A stretch of 64,000 bases of DNA from Oscillospiraceae bacterium (GTDB taxonomy: Bacteria; Bacillota; Clostridia; Oscillospirales; Oscillospiraceae). Below the pieces are notes generated by a model that did no database searches, had not been told where the DNA came from, and saw only the letters and a list, made by a program, of their open reading frames with translations. This document shows, piece after piece, positions 40,064 to 49,667 of the stretch. The DNA lies in contig CAKASQ030000017.1 in NCBI GenBank assembly GCA_916988195.3, positions 125,406-189,405 on the forward strand. The letters run 5' to 3'. Position numbers and translations under genes: made by a program. The first letter of the stretch is position 1. The number at the start of each line of letters is the position of its first letter.

Positions 40064-40567
40064 TTAGATTTCCCCCAATTTCTTTTTGAGTCCCGCGCGG
40101 TCAAGCGCCGCTCCGAGCGCCAGATACACAACGCTGCTCAGCGCAACCTGTGTCAGATACCCTGGAATGCCGAGCGCAGGCGCGGCGAAGTTCCCGGTAA
40201 TGATGGCCTCATAGAGATAATAGCCGCCGACACAGAGGACAAGCGCCGGAACAATGCCGAGAATGTTGCGCTTGTTTACGAGCTTGTCCAGCTTGTTGGT
40301 AAAGCAGAACGCCGTCAGCGCTTTAATGACGATGGTGCCGGGCGCCCAGATGCTGTAGCCTGAGAGCAGGTCCGCCAGACCCGCGCCGATCGCGCCGGCC
40401 GCCGCCGCGTAGGGAGCCGGAAGCAGGCTTGCCGCAAGGTATAAAAAGCCGTCTCCCACATGCGTGTAGCCCGTGTGGCTCGGCACGTGGATATACGCCG
40501 TAAAGACGTAGATGATCGCGGCCATCAGAGCCGTCAGGCAGATCCTTCTTGTCGTTTTGTTTTTCAC
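40064..40567 (-). CDS. ECF transporter S component, possibly for vitamin B6
   Basis: Substrate-binding membrane subunit of an energy-coupling factor importer, 167 residues, about five or six helices. The segment HVGDGFLYLAASLLPAPYAA and GYSIWAPGTIVIKALTAF match the TIGR04002-like/DUF1393-like S components. It starts at GTG overlapping the pyridoxamine kinase stop (GTGA), so the two are translationally coupled; from this I infer uptake of a B6 vitamer. The ATPase and T subunits are not here and are probably shared. Confidence 0.75.
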   Translation of the reverse strand: MKNKTTRRICLTALMAAIIYVFTAYIHVPSHTGYTHVGDGFLYLAASLLPAPYAAAAGAIGAGLADLLSGYSIWAPGTIVIKALTAFCFTNKLDKLVNKRNILGIVPALVLCVGGYYLYEAIITGNFAAPALGIPGYLTQVALSSVVYLALGAALDRAGLKKKLGEI

Positions 40568-41424
40568 AGTGCCACTTCCTTTGTTGTTTGCCCCAGTTCC
40601 CATACATATTCCTCAAAGCAGATGCCGTCCGTGTCCGGAACGCCGAGCTTCTGGGTGTACAAAATGGTTTTCGTGATAAAATCCGCCGCCTTGCGGACAG
40701 ACGCCTCCAGCGGCTCGCCGTTTACGAGATCCGCCGCCAGAATCGCGCCGAACACATCGCCCGTGCCGGACCGGTAACCGCCCACGCGGTGCGCGCAGAG
40801 CATGCTTGTTTTCCCCCGCGAATAGACGAAGTTTCCAAGATCGTCGCCCAGATGGATACCGGAAATCACGATCTCCTGCGGCCCTGACTCTGAGAGTCTT
40901 TCACAGAGCGTCGTCAGCTCCCGCTCGGTAAAATCCTCGCGATACGGGGTATTTGTCAGAATGCAGGCCTCGGTGAGATTCGGGGTCAGCAGATCCGCAA
41001 AGCGCAGAAGCTCGTGCATCCTTCCGGCAAGCTCCGGCGTGTAGGTCGGATAGAGCTTTCCGTAGTCGCCCATCACAGGGTCGACCAGAACCTTCGTATG
41101 TTCCCCTTTGAACCGCGCGAGAAAGTCCTTGACGATGTCGATCTGACGCGCCGAGCCGAGAAAGCCCGTGGCAATGCCGTCAAAGTGTAATCCGAGCTTT
41201 TCCCATTCGCCCGCATAGGCCGGCATATGCTCGGTAAAGTCCTCGCAGAAAAAGCTCTCAAAGCCCGTGTGGTCAGAAAAGATCGCCGTCGGCAGCGGAC
41301 AGCACTGGATGTGCATTGCCGAAATGATCGGCAGCGCCACCGCAATCGAGCAACGCCCGAAGCCGCAGAAGTCGTTGATGACGGCAAGCTTTTTCTGCCT
41401 GTTGTGGGAAGCTGTTTGCTGCAT
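40564..41424 (-). CDS. pyridoxamine/pyridoxal kinase
   Basis: Phosphorylates B6 vitamers for salvage. The 286-residue ribokinase-fold protein has DFCGFGRCSIAVALPIISAM, VDPVMGDYGKLYPTY, LTPNLTEACILTN and the C-terminal GTGDVFGAILAADL with the catalytic aspartate. This pattern matches PdxY/PdxK-type kinases. It is the first gene of the kinase / ECF / radical SAM operon. Confidence 0.88.
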   Translation of the reverse strand: MQQTASHNRQKKLAVINDFCGFGRCSIAVALPIISAMHIQCCPLPTAIFSDHTGFESFFCEDFTEHMPAYAGEWEKLGLHFDGIATGFLGSARQIDIVKDFLARFKGEHTKVLVDPVMGDYGKLYPTYTPELAGRMHELLRFADLLTPNLTEACILTNTPYREDFTERELTTLCERLSESGPQEIVISGIHLGDDLGNFVYSRGKTSMLCAHRVGGYRSGTGDVFGAILAADLVNGEPLEASVRKAADFITKTILYTQKLGVPDTDGICFEEYVWELGQTTKEVAL

Positions 41425-41603
41425 ATATCCTCCTCCCTTCTAGGGTGTATTCTTTCGGCTGGTCGTATCATAGCAGATATCTGGCATTTTTAATATTGCC
41501 ATTTTTATTCTTCTTTCTAAGGCCAGATTTTACAAAGCAGGGTCCCGCTCCCACCTGCTCCTGAAAGTTTGACGAAAATTTACAAACAGTTTTTCCTCGT
41601 CTC

Positions 41604-41632
41604 TTGCATTTTTGGTTAAAGTGTGCTAACCT
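41604..41632 (+). promoter_or_regulatory. promoter with DtxR-type palindrome
   Basis: TTGCAT (41604-41609), 17-base spacer, TAACCT (41627-41632). The palindrome GGTTAAAGTGTGCTAACC (41614-41631) fills the spacer and -10 box and resembles a DtxR-type operator, suggesting autoregulation. Confidence 0.6.
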
Positions 41633-41664
41633 ATAGTTATCTCTATAGAAAGTTGGTATCCCCT

Positions 41665-42054
41665 ATGAAAATTCTGCGCGCAGCGGAAGACTATCTTGAA
41701 GCGATGCTGATGATGCAGAAAAAGCACGGCTACATCCGCTCGATTGACATTGCCGAATTTCTCGGCGTGACGAAGCCAAGCGTCACCTACACCACCAAGC
41801 GCCTTAAGGAAAACGGCTACATTACCATGGACAAGGACGGCCTCATCACGCTCACCGATTCCGGCATGCAGATCGCCGCAAGCATGCTCGACCGGCACAA
41901 AACGCTCACAAAATTTCTCGTGAACCTCGGCGTGGACGAGATCACCGCCGAAACGGACGCGTGCAAAATGGAGCACGATCTGAGCGAGCAGAGCTACCGC
42001 GCCATCTGCGCCCATGCAGACCGGCACGGAAACACGCAAACAGACCATCTATAA
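41665..42054 (+). CDS. DtxR/MntR-family metal-dependent regulator
   Basis: The 129-residue protein has the DtxR winged helix (AEDYLEAMLMMQKKHGYIRS; IDIAEFLGVTKPSVTYTTKR) and the metal-binding residues in ETDACKMEHDLS. It lacks the C-terminal SH3-like domain, like MntR-type short members. The metal is not determined; Mn or Fe are usual. The ZIP transporter at 13.9 kb is a conceivable but unproven target. The ATG at 41665 was chosen because the upstream extension lies in the promoter. Confidence 0.85.
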   Translation: MKILRAAEDYLEAMLMMQKKHGYIRSIDIAEFLGVTKPSVTYTTKRLKENGYITMDKDGLITLTDSGMQIAASMLDRHKTLTKFLVNLGVDEITAETDACKMEHDLSEQSYRAICAHADRHGNTQTDHL

Positions 42055-42158
42055 GCTGACGCGCGCTCTGCGATTTTGCGGGGCGCGCGATTTTTGTCTT
42101 GATTTACAGGCTGCTTCGCGGTATGATGATGCGCGTAAAAACGCAAAGGGGTTACGTT

Positions 42159-42875
42159 ATGCCGGGACTTGGAACCATCATCAACACAGCCGCAATCGTT
42201 GCGGGCGGCCTTCTGGGGCTGCTGTTCAAAAATCTGCTGACAAAGAGCATGGAAGACACGCTCTTAAAGGCCAGCAGCGTATGCGTGCTTTTCATCGGCA
42301 TCGGCGGCGCGATGTCGCAGATGCTGAAAATTACAGACGGCGCGCTTATAACAAGCGGCAGCATGATGCTCATCATCTGCTTCGTGCTGGGCGGCCTCGT
42401 GGGAGAACTTTTAAATATCGAAGGTGCATTTGAGCGCTTCGGCGCGTGGCTCCGCAAAAAGACGCACAATGAGTCCGATTCCGGCTTTCTCTCCGGTTTC
42501 ATCCACGCCTCACTCACGGTCTGCATCGGCGCGATGGCAATCGTCGGCTCGATTCAAGACGGGCTCCTCGGAGACGCTTCCCTTCTTTGCGCGAAAGCGG
42601 CGCTCGATGCGGTGATCATTCTCGTCATGACGGCCTCCATGGGAAAGGGCTGCATCTTCTCGGCGATTCCCGTCGCGGTTTTGCAGGGCAGCGTGACGCT
42701 TCTCTCGCGCGTGATCGCGCCCGTGATGACCGACGCGGCAATCGCGAGTTTGTCTTTTACGGGCTCCGTCATGATCTTCTGTGTGGGTGTGAACCTCATC
42801 TGGGGCAAAACGATCAAGGTCGCGAACCTGCTTCCGACGCTCGTTTTTGCCGTTGTCTACACGTTCCTTTTCTGA
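42159..42875 (+). CDS. DUF554 membrane protein
   Basis: The 238-residue protein has about six membrane helices and begins MPGLGTIINTAAIVAGGLLG, the hallmark of the YdfK/DUF554 family, followed by GGLVGELLNIEGAFERFG. The function of the family is unknown. AAAGGGGTTACGTT precedes the ATG, and a bidirectional terminator follows. Confidence 0.85.
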   Translation: MPGLGTIINTAAIVAGGLLGLLFKNLLTKSMEDTLLKASSVCVLFIGIGGAMSQMLKITDGALITSGSMMLIICFVLGGLVGELLNIEGAFERFGAWLRKKTHNESDSGFLSGFIHASLTVCIGAMAIVGSIQDGLLGDASLLCAKAALDAVIILVMTASMGKGCIFSAIPVAVLQGSVTLLSRVIAPVMTDAAIASLSFTGSVMIFCVGVNLIWGKTIKVANLLPTLVFAVVYTFLF

Positions 42876-42885
42876 ACACAAAATA

Positions 42886-42923
42886 TCCCGGCGACTGCAG
42901 TACAAGCTGCAATCGCCGGGATT
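42886..42923. terminator. bidirectional terminator
   Basis: ATCCCGGCGA ... TCGCCGGGAT stem with further CTGCAG/CTGCA pairing inside, between convergent DUF554 and metA. Confidence 0.8.
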
Positions 42924-42927
42924 TCGT

Positions 42928-43866
42928 TTATTCTTCCGTTCGCTCGCCGGACTGGATGCGCGTGATATCATATGGCACGGTCTGGTAGACAAAGTAATTG
43001 AGCCAATTGCCGTAGAGCAGGTGCGCGCACGAGCGCCATGTGACAAGCGGCGTTTTCTCCGGGTCATCGCCCGGGAAATAGTGCTCCGGCACGTGAATCG
43101 GCACATTGGCCGCCACATCGCGCAGATATTCCCGCTTGAGCGTGTCGCGGTCATACTCCGCATGCCCCATCAGAAAGACCTGCCGGCCGTCTTGCGTTTT
43201 GACGGCGTATACGCCTGCGGTTTCCGAGCACGAGAGGATCTTGAGCTCCGGCACCTTTTCGATGTCCTCGCGCAGGATCGTCGTGTTTCTCGAATGCGGC
43301 ACCCAGAACTCGTCGTCAAAGCCGCGGAAAAGCATGAAGTTTGGCTCCTCCACCGTGTGGCGGAACACACCGAAAAGCTTCTCCGGAAGCGGCCGCTTGG
43401 GAACGCCATAGTGATAGTAAAGCCCCGCCTGCGCGCCCCAGCAGATGTGAAGCGTCGAGTGGACGTGTGTCTTCGACCACTCCATGATCCGGCACAGCTC
43501 CGGCCAATAGTCGACCTCTTCAAACGGAAGGTGCTCCACCGGCGCGCCTGTGATGATGAGGCCGTCAAAATTCTGGTCCTTCACCTCGTCAAACGTCTTG
43601 TAAAACGCCAGCATGTGCTCCTGCGAGGTATTTTTCGATACATGGCTCCGCGGCGCGACGAGCTCGAGCTCAATCTGCAAGGGAGTGTTTCCGAGCACGC
43701 GAGCAAACTGCGTCTCGGTGTCGACCTTCGTCGGCATCAGGTTCAGAAGCAGAATGCGCAGCGGACGGATGTCCTGCTTGATGGCGCGCGTTTCGGTCAT
43801 CACGAAGATGTTTTCCTGCCGGAGCGTCTGGGTCGCGGGGAGCTGATTGGGAATTTTAATCGGCAT
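42928..43866 (-). CDS. metA: homoserine O-acetyltransferase (MetA family)
   Basis: Acylates homoserine for methionine synthesis. The 312 residues include [18 protein letters not shown], the nucleophile elbow [15 protein letters not shown] with the catalytic Cys, and the His/Glu pair in [10 protein letters not shown]. The residue that selects the acyl donor lies in [14 protein letters not shown]: glutamate here is the form tied to acetyl-CoA, whereas glycine goes with succinyl-CoA. That fits the neighbouring O-acetylhomoserine-using enzyme. GGAGGCTATCCCAA precedes the ATG, which lies inside metY. Confidence 0.93.
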   Translation of the reverse strand: MPIKIPNQLPATQTLRQENIFVMTETRAIKQDIRPLRILLLNLMPTKVDTETQFARVLGNTPLQIELELVAPRSHVSKNTSQEHMLAFYKTFDEVKDQNFDGLIITGAPVEHLPFEEVDYWPELCRIMEWSKTHVHSTLHICWGAQAGLYYHYGVPKRPLPEKLFGVFRHTVEEPNFMLFRGFDDEFWVPHSRNTTILREDIEKVPELKILSCSETAGVYAVKTQDGRQVFLMGHAEYDRDTLKREYLRDVAANVPIHVPEHYFPGDDPEKTPLVTWRSCAHLLYGNWLNYFVYQTVPYDITRIQSGERTEE

Positions 43867-45157
43867 TTGGGATAGCCTCCAGTGCGTTCGCGATATCGGA
43901 AATCAGATCTTCCTTGTTCTCTAACCCGCACGACAGCCGAATAAGTCCCGCCGGAACACCGGCGGCCTTCAGCTGCTCGTCGGTCATCTGCCGGTGCGTT
44001 GTGGAAGCCGGGCTCAGGCAGCACGTCCTCGCGTCGGCCACATGTGTCTCGATCGCGGCAAGTTTCAGCTCGCGCATGAAAGCGCCCGCCGCCTCGCGTC
44101 CGCCTCTTAGCTCAAAGCACACAACGCCGCACGAACCGTTCGGAAGATACTTCTGCGCGGTTTTATAGTAGGGGTCTGTCGGAAGACTGCAGTAGTGGAC
44201 CGTTTCGACCTTCGGGTGCTTTGAAAGGTACTCTGCCACCGCCTGCGCGTTTTCGCAGTGGCGCGGCATGCGCACGTGAAGGCTCTCGAGGCCCAAATTT
44301 AGATAAAATGCGCTCTGCGGCGACTGCATCGAGCCAAAGTCCCGCATCAGCTGCGCGGTGCATTTCGTGATGAACGCGCCCGCGTTTCCGAACTTCTCGG
44401 CATACGTTACGCCGTGGTAGCTCTCGTCCGGCGTGCAGAGGCCGGGGAATTTGTCTGCATGCGCCATCCAGTCGAACTTCCCGCCGTCGACGATCGCGCC
44501 GCCGAGCGCCGCCGCATGGCCGTCCATGTACTTGGTCGTCGAATGCGTCACAATGTCCGCGCCCCACTCGATCGGGCGGCAGTTGATAGGCGTTGCAAAC
44601 GTGTTGTCAACGACAAGCGGCACGCCGTGTCGGTGCGCAGCCTGCGCGAAGCGCTCGATGTCCAGAACCGTGAGCGCCGGGTTCGCGATCGTCTCGCCGA
44701 AGACGGCCTTCGTGTTCGGGCGGAACGCCGCTTCGAGTTCCTCTTCCGAGCAGTCCGGCGCGACAAACGTCGCTTCCACGCCCATTTTCGCCATCGTGAC
44801 GGAAATGAGGTTGAATGTGCCGCCGTAGATGCTGGACGAGGCGACAATGTGGTCGCCGTTCGAGGCGATGTTGAACAGCGCAAAAAAGTTTGCCGCCTGC
44901 CCGGAAGCCGTCAGCATTGCCGCCGTTCCGCCCTCGAGCGCGCAGATCTTCGCTGCCACCATGTCGCAGGTCGGGTTTTGCAGGCGCGAGTAGAAATACC
45001 CCTCAGCCTCGAGGTCAAAGAGCTGTCCCATGGCCTCGCAGGTGTCGTATTTGAACGTGGTCGACTGGATGATCGGAATCTGGCGCGGCTCGCCCGACCC
45101 CGGGGTATAGCCCGCCTGAACGCAATTGGTCTCGATGTGGTTTTTTACTTCGCGCAT
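43856..45157 (-). CDS. metY: O-acetylhomoserine sulfhydrylase
   Basis: PLP enzyme that makes homocysteine from O-acetylhomoserine and sulfide. The 433 residues have [40 protein letters not shown], the PLP lysine in [11 protein letters not shown], and the C-terminal [14 protein letters not shown], all of the MetY/Cys-Met metabolism family. It overlaps metA by 11 bases. Together the two genes give direct sulfhydrylation of homoserine. No SAM riboswitch was seen upstream. Confidence 0.94.
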   Translation of the reverse strand: MREVKNHIETNCVQAGYTPGSGEPRQIPIIQSTTFKYDTCEAMGQLFDLEAEGYFYSRLQNPTCDMVAAKICALEGGTAAMLTASGQAANFFALFNIASNGDHIVASSSIYGGTFNLISVTMAKMGVEATFVAPDCSEEELEAAFRPNTKAVFGETIANPALTVLDIERFAQAAHRHGVPLVVDNTFATPINCRPIEWGADIVTHSTTKYMDGHAAALGGAIVDGGKFDWMAHADKFPGLCTPDESYHGVTYAEKFGNAGAFITKCTAQLMRDFGSMQSPQSAFYLNLGLESLHVRMPRHCENAQAVAEYLSKHPKVETVHYCSLPTDPYYKTAQKYLPNGSCGVVCFELRGGREAAGAFMRELKLAAIETHVADARTCCLSPASTTHRQMTDEQLKAAGVPAGLIRLSCGLENKEDLISDIANALEAIPNAD

Positions 45158-45209
45158 GATGCATTCCCCTTTCAGCGTTTGTGTTTCTTCGGGTGTCTCT
45201 GAAAACCCT

Positions 45210-45869
45210 CTACGGAAGATACGGAAGAATCTCTTCCATGGACGAAAACAGCGCGTCCGCGCCGCAGCGCTTCAGCACCTCCGACGGACGGTAGCCCCAG
45301 GTTGCCCCAGCGGCAAAAAAGCCCATACGGCTGGCAAACTCCATGTCCGTATCGCCGTCTCCGACGTAGAAGACCTCCTCCGGCCCGCAGCCGAGCTCAC
45401 TTAGAAGCAAGTATCCCGCATCCGTCGCGGGCTTAAGCGGCCTTACGCCGTTGTTGCCCCAGACAACGCAAAACGGCGCGTCCGGGAAATAGCGGTCAAT
45501 GATTTTCTTCGCCGTCGCTTCGGTCTTGTTCGACAGTACCGCGAGCAAATAGCCGCGCTCGTGAAGCGTCCGGATGGTTTCTTCCACACCCAGGAAAAAC
45601 CGCGTGTGCTCGGCGCAGTGCTCGGGGTAATAGCTGAGATAGAAGTTCAGAACCTTTTGGATATCCTCCTCGCTCGTTCCGGGCGGGACAGCTCTGGCTA
45701 CAAGCTTCGGAATGCCGTTTCCGATGTACGTCCGGTACTCCTCCATTGTGTGCCCCGGAAAGCCATAGCTTGCGAGCGCCTTGTCCGCACACGCGGCAAG
45801 GTCATACAGTGTGTCCAGCAGCGTTCCGTCCAGATCGAAGACGGCGGCGCGAAATTTTTGTTTACTCAT
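45210..45869 (-). CDS. HAD-superfamily phosphatase, phosphoglycolate phosphatase-like
   Basis: The 219-residue protein shows motif I FDLDGTLLDT, motif II in LAVLSNKTEA, the motif III lysine in RPLKPATD and motif IV GDGDTDMEFA, with a cap between I and II, as in Gph/PpaX enzymes. The substrate is not determined. The start follows GGAGAATACAT. It lies between an ECF component and metY in one operon. Confidence 0.85.
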   Translation of the reverse strand: MSKQKFRAAVFDLDGTLLDTLYDLAACADKALASYGFPGHTMEEYRTYIGNGIPKLVARAVPPGTSEEDIQKVLNFYLSYYPEHCAEHTRFFLGVEETIRTLHERGYLLAVLSNKTEATAKKIIDRYFPDAPFCVVWGNNGVRPLKPATDAGYLLLSELGCGPEEVFYVGDGDTDMEFASRMGFFAAGATWGYRPSEVLKRCGADALFSSMEEILPYLP

Positions 45870-45929
45870 ATGTATTCTCCATACTTTGCACAGACGGGAA
45901 GCGGAAAGCTCCGCTCCCCTTTCTGCCAA

Positions 45930-46535
45930 TTACGAATTTGCCTCTCCGTGCGCTTTCTGGACGGCCTTCACGATCCGCGCGATGGCCGCGCTCAGAACCG
46001 CGTTCACGCCGAGCTCCACGAGGAAGTTCACGCCGATAAACGCCACGAAGAAATAATAGACGATATCCGTTCCGCCCGCAAAGTCCTGCAAAATGGGGCG
46101 GAAGACTGTGAGCATGCCAACGGCGAAAACACCTGTGTTCACAATCGGCGCGCAGACGGCAGCCACGATGCAGCCGAGCGTCTGGTTTTTGGAAAGCGCC
46201 TTATAGACGAGTCCCGCGACATAGCCGCAGAGCACGGCCTTTCCGACACAGACAAGCGTCAGCCAGAAGGGGCTCGCCACCCAAAGCAGGTTTGTAAACT
46301 TGTCGGTTCCGGCAATGCCCGCGATCAGGCAGACAACACCGAATACACCGCCAAGGAACGCGCCTGCGCCCGGGCCAAAGAGGATCGCACCCACGACGAT
46401 GGGAACCAGCGTCAGGGAAATCGGCACGGGGCCGATCTTGATACCGGTCGCGACGGTTTGCAGGACGACCACCAGCGCAGCAAGCAGCGCCAGCGACGTC
46501 AGACGGACAACGGATGTGTGTTTTTTGCTTTTCAT
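45930..46535 (-). CDS. ECF transporter S component (ligand unknown)
   Basis: The 201-residue protein has about six membrane helices; VATGIKIGPVPISLTLVPIV then VGAILFGPGAGAFLGGVFGV is the pattern of ECF S components of the PF12822 type, which includes folate and pantothenate transporters. The ligand cannot be set from sequence. The ATG follows GGAGGTACGT. A leader with long-range pairing (46558-46642) precedes it, so it may be regulated at the RNA level. Confidence 0.75.
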   Translation of the reverse strand: MKSKKHTSVVRLTSLALLAALVVVLQTVATGIKIGPVPISLTLVPIVVGAILFGPGAGAFLGGVFGVVCLIAGIAGTDKFTNLLWVASPFWLTLVCVGKAVLCGYVAGLVYKALSKNQTLGCIVAAVCAPIVNTGVFAVGMLTVFRPILQDFAGGTDIVYYFFVAFIGVNFLVELGVNAVLSAAIARIVKAVQKAHGEANS

Positions 46536-46557
46536 ACGTACCTCCAGCTCTCGCTCC

Positions 46558-46642
46558 GGCAAAAAGTGTCCGGATGCAATGCCTCAATTTTTTGGTCGCA
46601 TCGCTCAGCCTCAGTCCGCCGTCTGCTTGCATCTTTTCCGCC
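46558..46642 (-). promoter_or_regulatory. structured leader of the ECF gene
   Basis: On the minus strand GATGCAA (46633-46627) pairs with TTGCATC (46579-46573), and outside it GGC..AAAAG pairs with CTTTTTGCC, enclosing about 47 bases. The element ends about 20 bases before the ATG. The bases CATTGCATCCGG recall part of the THF riboswitch, but the rest of that consensus was not found. Confidence 0.35.
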
Positions 46643-46700
46643 AGGCCGCACAAAAATCCTCGGAAACCCGACAGGGCTCCCTGTGGCTTTTGCTTGCCTG

Positions 46701-46728
46701 ACGAAAAACCTGCTGGCGCAGCCAGCAG
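46701..46728 (-). terminator. terminator after ftsK
   Basis: CTGCTGGC-TGC-GCCAGCAG, an 8-bp perfect stem, followed on the minus strand by GTTTTTCGT. Confidence 0.75.
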
Positions 46729-46818
46729 CCTGATTCTGATCGAAACGACCTGTTTGTGTTTGATGCGTTTTCCAAACACAATGGGTAAATTACGCGAAGC
46801 TTCGCGGAATTTCAAGTA

Positions 46819-49653
46819 TTACGGGATTTCTTCCTCGACGGGCGGATTATAGTCCTCCTCCGGGATCTGCATCTGCTGGCCGGACTGCATGGCCTGCCAT
46901 TGCTCCTTGGTGATGAGCAGCTGCCGGGGCTTCGAGCCCTCAAAATGGCCGACAATGCCGCGCTCTTCCATCTCGTCCATGATGCGCGCAGCTCTCGCGT
47001 AGCCAAGCTTCAGCCTGCGCTGGAGCATGGAAACGGAGGCCTGCCCGGTCTCCAGGATTACATCGACCGCGGCCGGGAGCATTTCGTCTCCGCCGTCGTC
47101 GGCGCTGTCGACCGATACATTCGATGCAGACGTGTCCTTGCTGCCCTTTCCGCTCTCGGCGGCCTTCTTGTCGATTTCGGCCATGACCTCGTCGGAATAT
47201 TCCGCCGTGTTCGAGCGCTTGATGAACGTTACGACCTCCTGCACCTCGTCGTCGGTGATGAAGCAGCCCTGCACACGCTTGGGCTTTCCCTGCCCCAACG
47301 GCGCATAGAGCATGTCGCCCTTGCCGACCAGCTTCTCTGCGCCCGCCGTATCCAAAATGATACGAGACTCCATCGCGGAGGCAACCGCGAACGCAATACG
47401 AGACGGAATATTCGCCTTCATAAGGCCGGTAATCACGTCGGCAGAGGGTCTCTGCGTCGCGATGACCAGATGCATGCCAGCCGCACGACCCATCTGCGCT
47501 ACACGGCAAATGGACTCTTCGACCTCCTTGGCCGCAACCAGCATCAGGTCTGCCAGCTCGTCGATCACGACCACGATCTGCGGCATCGTCTCAAATTCGC
47601 CGCTCGAGCTTGCCTCTTTATTGTAAGACGCCAGATCGCGCACGCCCGCGTCCGCCATCAGCCGATACCGGCGCATCATCTCCGTCACCGCCCACTGAAG
47701 CGCCCCCGCCGCCTTCTTGGGGTCGGTCACGACAGGAATGAGCAGGTGCGGAATGCCGTTATAAATGCCAAGCTCGACCATTTTGGGGTCGACCATGATG
47801 AGCTTGACCTCTTCTGGCTTCGCCTTATAGAGAAGCGAAATGATGAGCGAGTTCATACACACCGACTTACCGGAGCCGGTCGTACCGGCGATGAGCAGGT
47901 GCGGCAGTCTTCCGATGTCGCCGATGATGCGGTTGCCGCCGATGTCCTTGCCGACGGCGAAGGAGACCTTCGATTTGCTCTTTTCAAACTCCGGCGAGTC
48001 GATCACGTCGCGCGCAAGTACCGTCGAGACGACGCGGTTCGGTACCTCAATACCGACCACAGAAATTTTCTCGGGAATCGCCGCGATGCGGACGCCCGAC
48101 GCGCCAAGCGCCAAAGCAATATCGTCCGCAAGATTCGTCACCTTCGAGAGCTTTACACCCCGGCTGAGTTCGAGCTCATAGCGGGTGACCGACGGGCCGC
48201 GCGTAACGTTGATGATCGTCGCCTCAATGCCGAAGGACTTGAGCGTATCGCTGAGCCGTTCGGCGTTCTGGCGCATTTCCTCGGTTCCGTCGTGCGCCGC
48301 GCCGGAGCCCTGCTTCAATAAAGATACCGGCGGGTACTGATACGCGGGAGGCTCGGGCGCGCTTGCGATTTCCTGCGCAATGGCCGCGGCCTCGAGGCGC
48401 ACGTCGTTCTTTTTGATTTTATCGTCTGCTGCCGGCTCTAACGGCGCAAGCTCTTCCTCGATCGCGGCGACGGCCGCCTCCGGCTTCGGAAGAGGCTTAT
48501 TGGCCGCACTGGCCGCCGATAAAAACGCAGCCTCGGGCTCGGGAGAAATGGGGGCGGGCGCTGCCGGGTGCGGTGTGAAGACCGGCTTCTCCGGGTTTTC
48601 CACCGGCGTATCCGCCGCCTCTTCCGCACGCACACGGTTCGGCACGACAAGCGGCGGTTCTTCCCGGCGCAGCTCGTCCAGATTCAAAGGCGGCAGCTTC
48701 TTGGGAAGCTCCTCCTGCTCCGGAACCTCTGCCTGCGCAGGATGCTCGGGTCTCACGGCCAGAATGTCCGGCCCATCGGATGCTTCCCGGCTCGCCTCCT
48801 GCCGCTGCTGTCTGCGACTTTCCTCGACAAAAACGTCCGGCCGCATCGGCTTTTTCTCCGACTTTTCCTTCCGCTCCTGCACGGGAAGCGGCGGCTCGTC
48901 CACGGGAAGGTCAAACTCCGAGGCCTTTGCGCGGCGGCGCTCCATCTGCTGCTCAACGTGGTCAATGTGCTTCTGCGCCACGTGGTTCACGATCCGCTCG
49001 GCGGGGTCGGGATGCTCGCGCTTCGGCTTGTCATATTCGATTCTGGGGCGGTTCTTGATCGCGGTAATAATCCCGCTGACCGTCATATTAAGGCTCGTAA
49101 TAAGCTCCATCGCCAGCGCTGCCAGAAGCACAATTACTGCGCCGACGCGGCTGATGATGAGCTCCAGCGTCTGCGCCAGAAGCCCGGACACAACGCCCGC
49201 GCAGCTGCCGTCCAGACCGCCGTCCCAAAGCTCGGAGAACATGTCAATCGACCATTCCGCGCCCTCCTGTCCGCCCACCAGCTGCACCAGCGCGCCGATG
49301 GTCACGGCCAATAAAAAGCTGCACGTCACGCGCAGCGCGACGGGTCTTCCGTCATGCAGCAGCAGAATCAAAAATCCCATCACGAACGAAAACGGCAGTA
49401 TGTAAAGTCCCGAGCCGATGAGCCCCTTGAAAAGCCCGATCAGCAGCGACAAAAGCGCGCCCTTGATGCCAAGGCAGCCCAGCACCGTACACAGCGCCAG
49501 CACCAGACACACGCCCGCGCCGACCTCGCGCCGGATGGGCGTCTGTGTCTTCGCTTTGGATTTCGAGCCCTTTGACGTGCTTTTCCGGCTGCCGGAGGAT
49601 TTTCCGGTTGATTTGCCGCCGGAGGCACGTTTTTTTGTTTGCTTTTCCGCCAT
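46819..49653 (-). CDS. ftsK: DNA translocase FtsK/SpoIIIE
   Basis: Septal DNA pump that clears chromosomes at division or sporulation. The 944 residues have a basic N-terminal tail, four or five membrane helices (about 40-210), a long Pro/Glu-rich linker (about 250-480), the motor domain with GTTGSGKSVCMN and VVIDELADLMLVA, and the C-terminal gamma winged helix (DVILETGQASVSMLQRRLKL). The start follows AAAGGACGGAGCCTC; the longer frame has no such site. uppP and tepA lie upstream, as in many Firmicutes. Confidence 0.95.
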   Translation of the reverse strand: MAEKQTKKRASGGKSTGKSSGSRKSTSKGSKSKAKTQTPIRREVGAGVCLVLALCTVLGCLGIKGALLSLLIGLFKGLIGSGLYILPFSFVMGFLILLLHDGRPVALRVTCSFLLAVTIGALVQLVGGQEGAEWSIDMFSELWDGGLDGSCAGVVSGLLAQTLELIISRVGAVIVLLAALAMELITSLNMTVSGIITAIKNRPRIEYDKPKREHPDPAERIVNHVAQKHIDHVEQQMERRRAKASEFDLPVDEPPLPVQERKEKSEKKPMRPDVFVEESRRQQRQEASREASDGPDILAVRPEHPAQAEVPEQEELPKKLPPLNLDELRREEPPLVVPNRVRAEEAADTPVENPEKPVFTPHPAAPAPISPEPEAAFLSAASAANKPLPKPEAAVAAIEEELAPLEPAADDKIKKNDVRLEAAAIAQEIASAPEPPAYQYPPVSLLKQGSGAAHDGTEEMRQNAERLSDTLKSFGIEATIINVTRGPSVTRYELELSRGVKLSKVTNLADDIALALGASGVRIAAIPEKISVVGIEVPNRVVSTVLARDVIDSPEFEKSKSKVSFAVGKDIGGNRIIGDIGRLPHLLIAGTTGSGKSVCMNSLIISLLYKAKPEEVKLIMVDPKMVELGIYNGIPHLLIPVVTDPKKAAGALQWAVTEMMRRYRLMADAGVRDLASYNKEASSSGEFETMPQIVVVIDELADLMLVAAKEVEESICRVAQMGRAAGMHLVIATQRPSADVITGLMKANIPSRIAFAVASAMESRIILDTAGAEKLVGKGDMLYAPLGQGKPKRVQGCFITDDEVQEVVTFIKRSNTAEYSDEVMAEIDKKAAESGKGSKDTSASNVSVDSADDGGDEMLPAAVDVILETGQASVSMLQRRLKLGYARAARIMDEMEERGIVGHFEGSKPRQLLITKEQWQAMQSGQQMQIPEEDYNPPVEEEIP

Positions 49654-49667
49654 GAGGCTCCGTCCTT

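Noticed and set aside
45158-45209. SAM riboswitch or T-box before metY
   Set aside because: The gap is only 52 bases and contains no such structure; metY is inside an operon.
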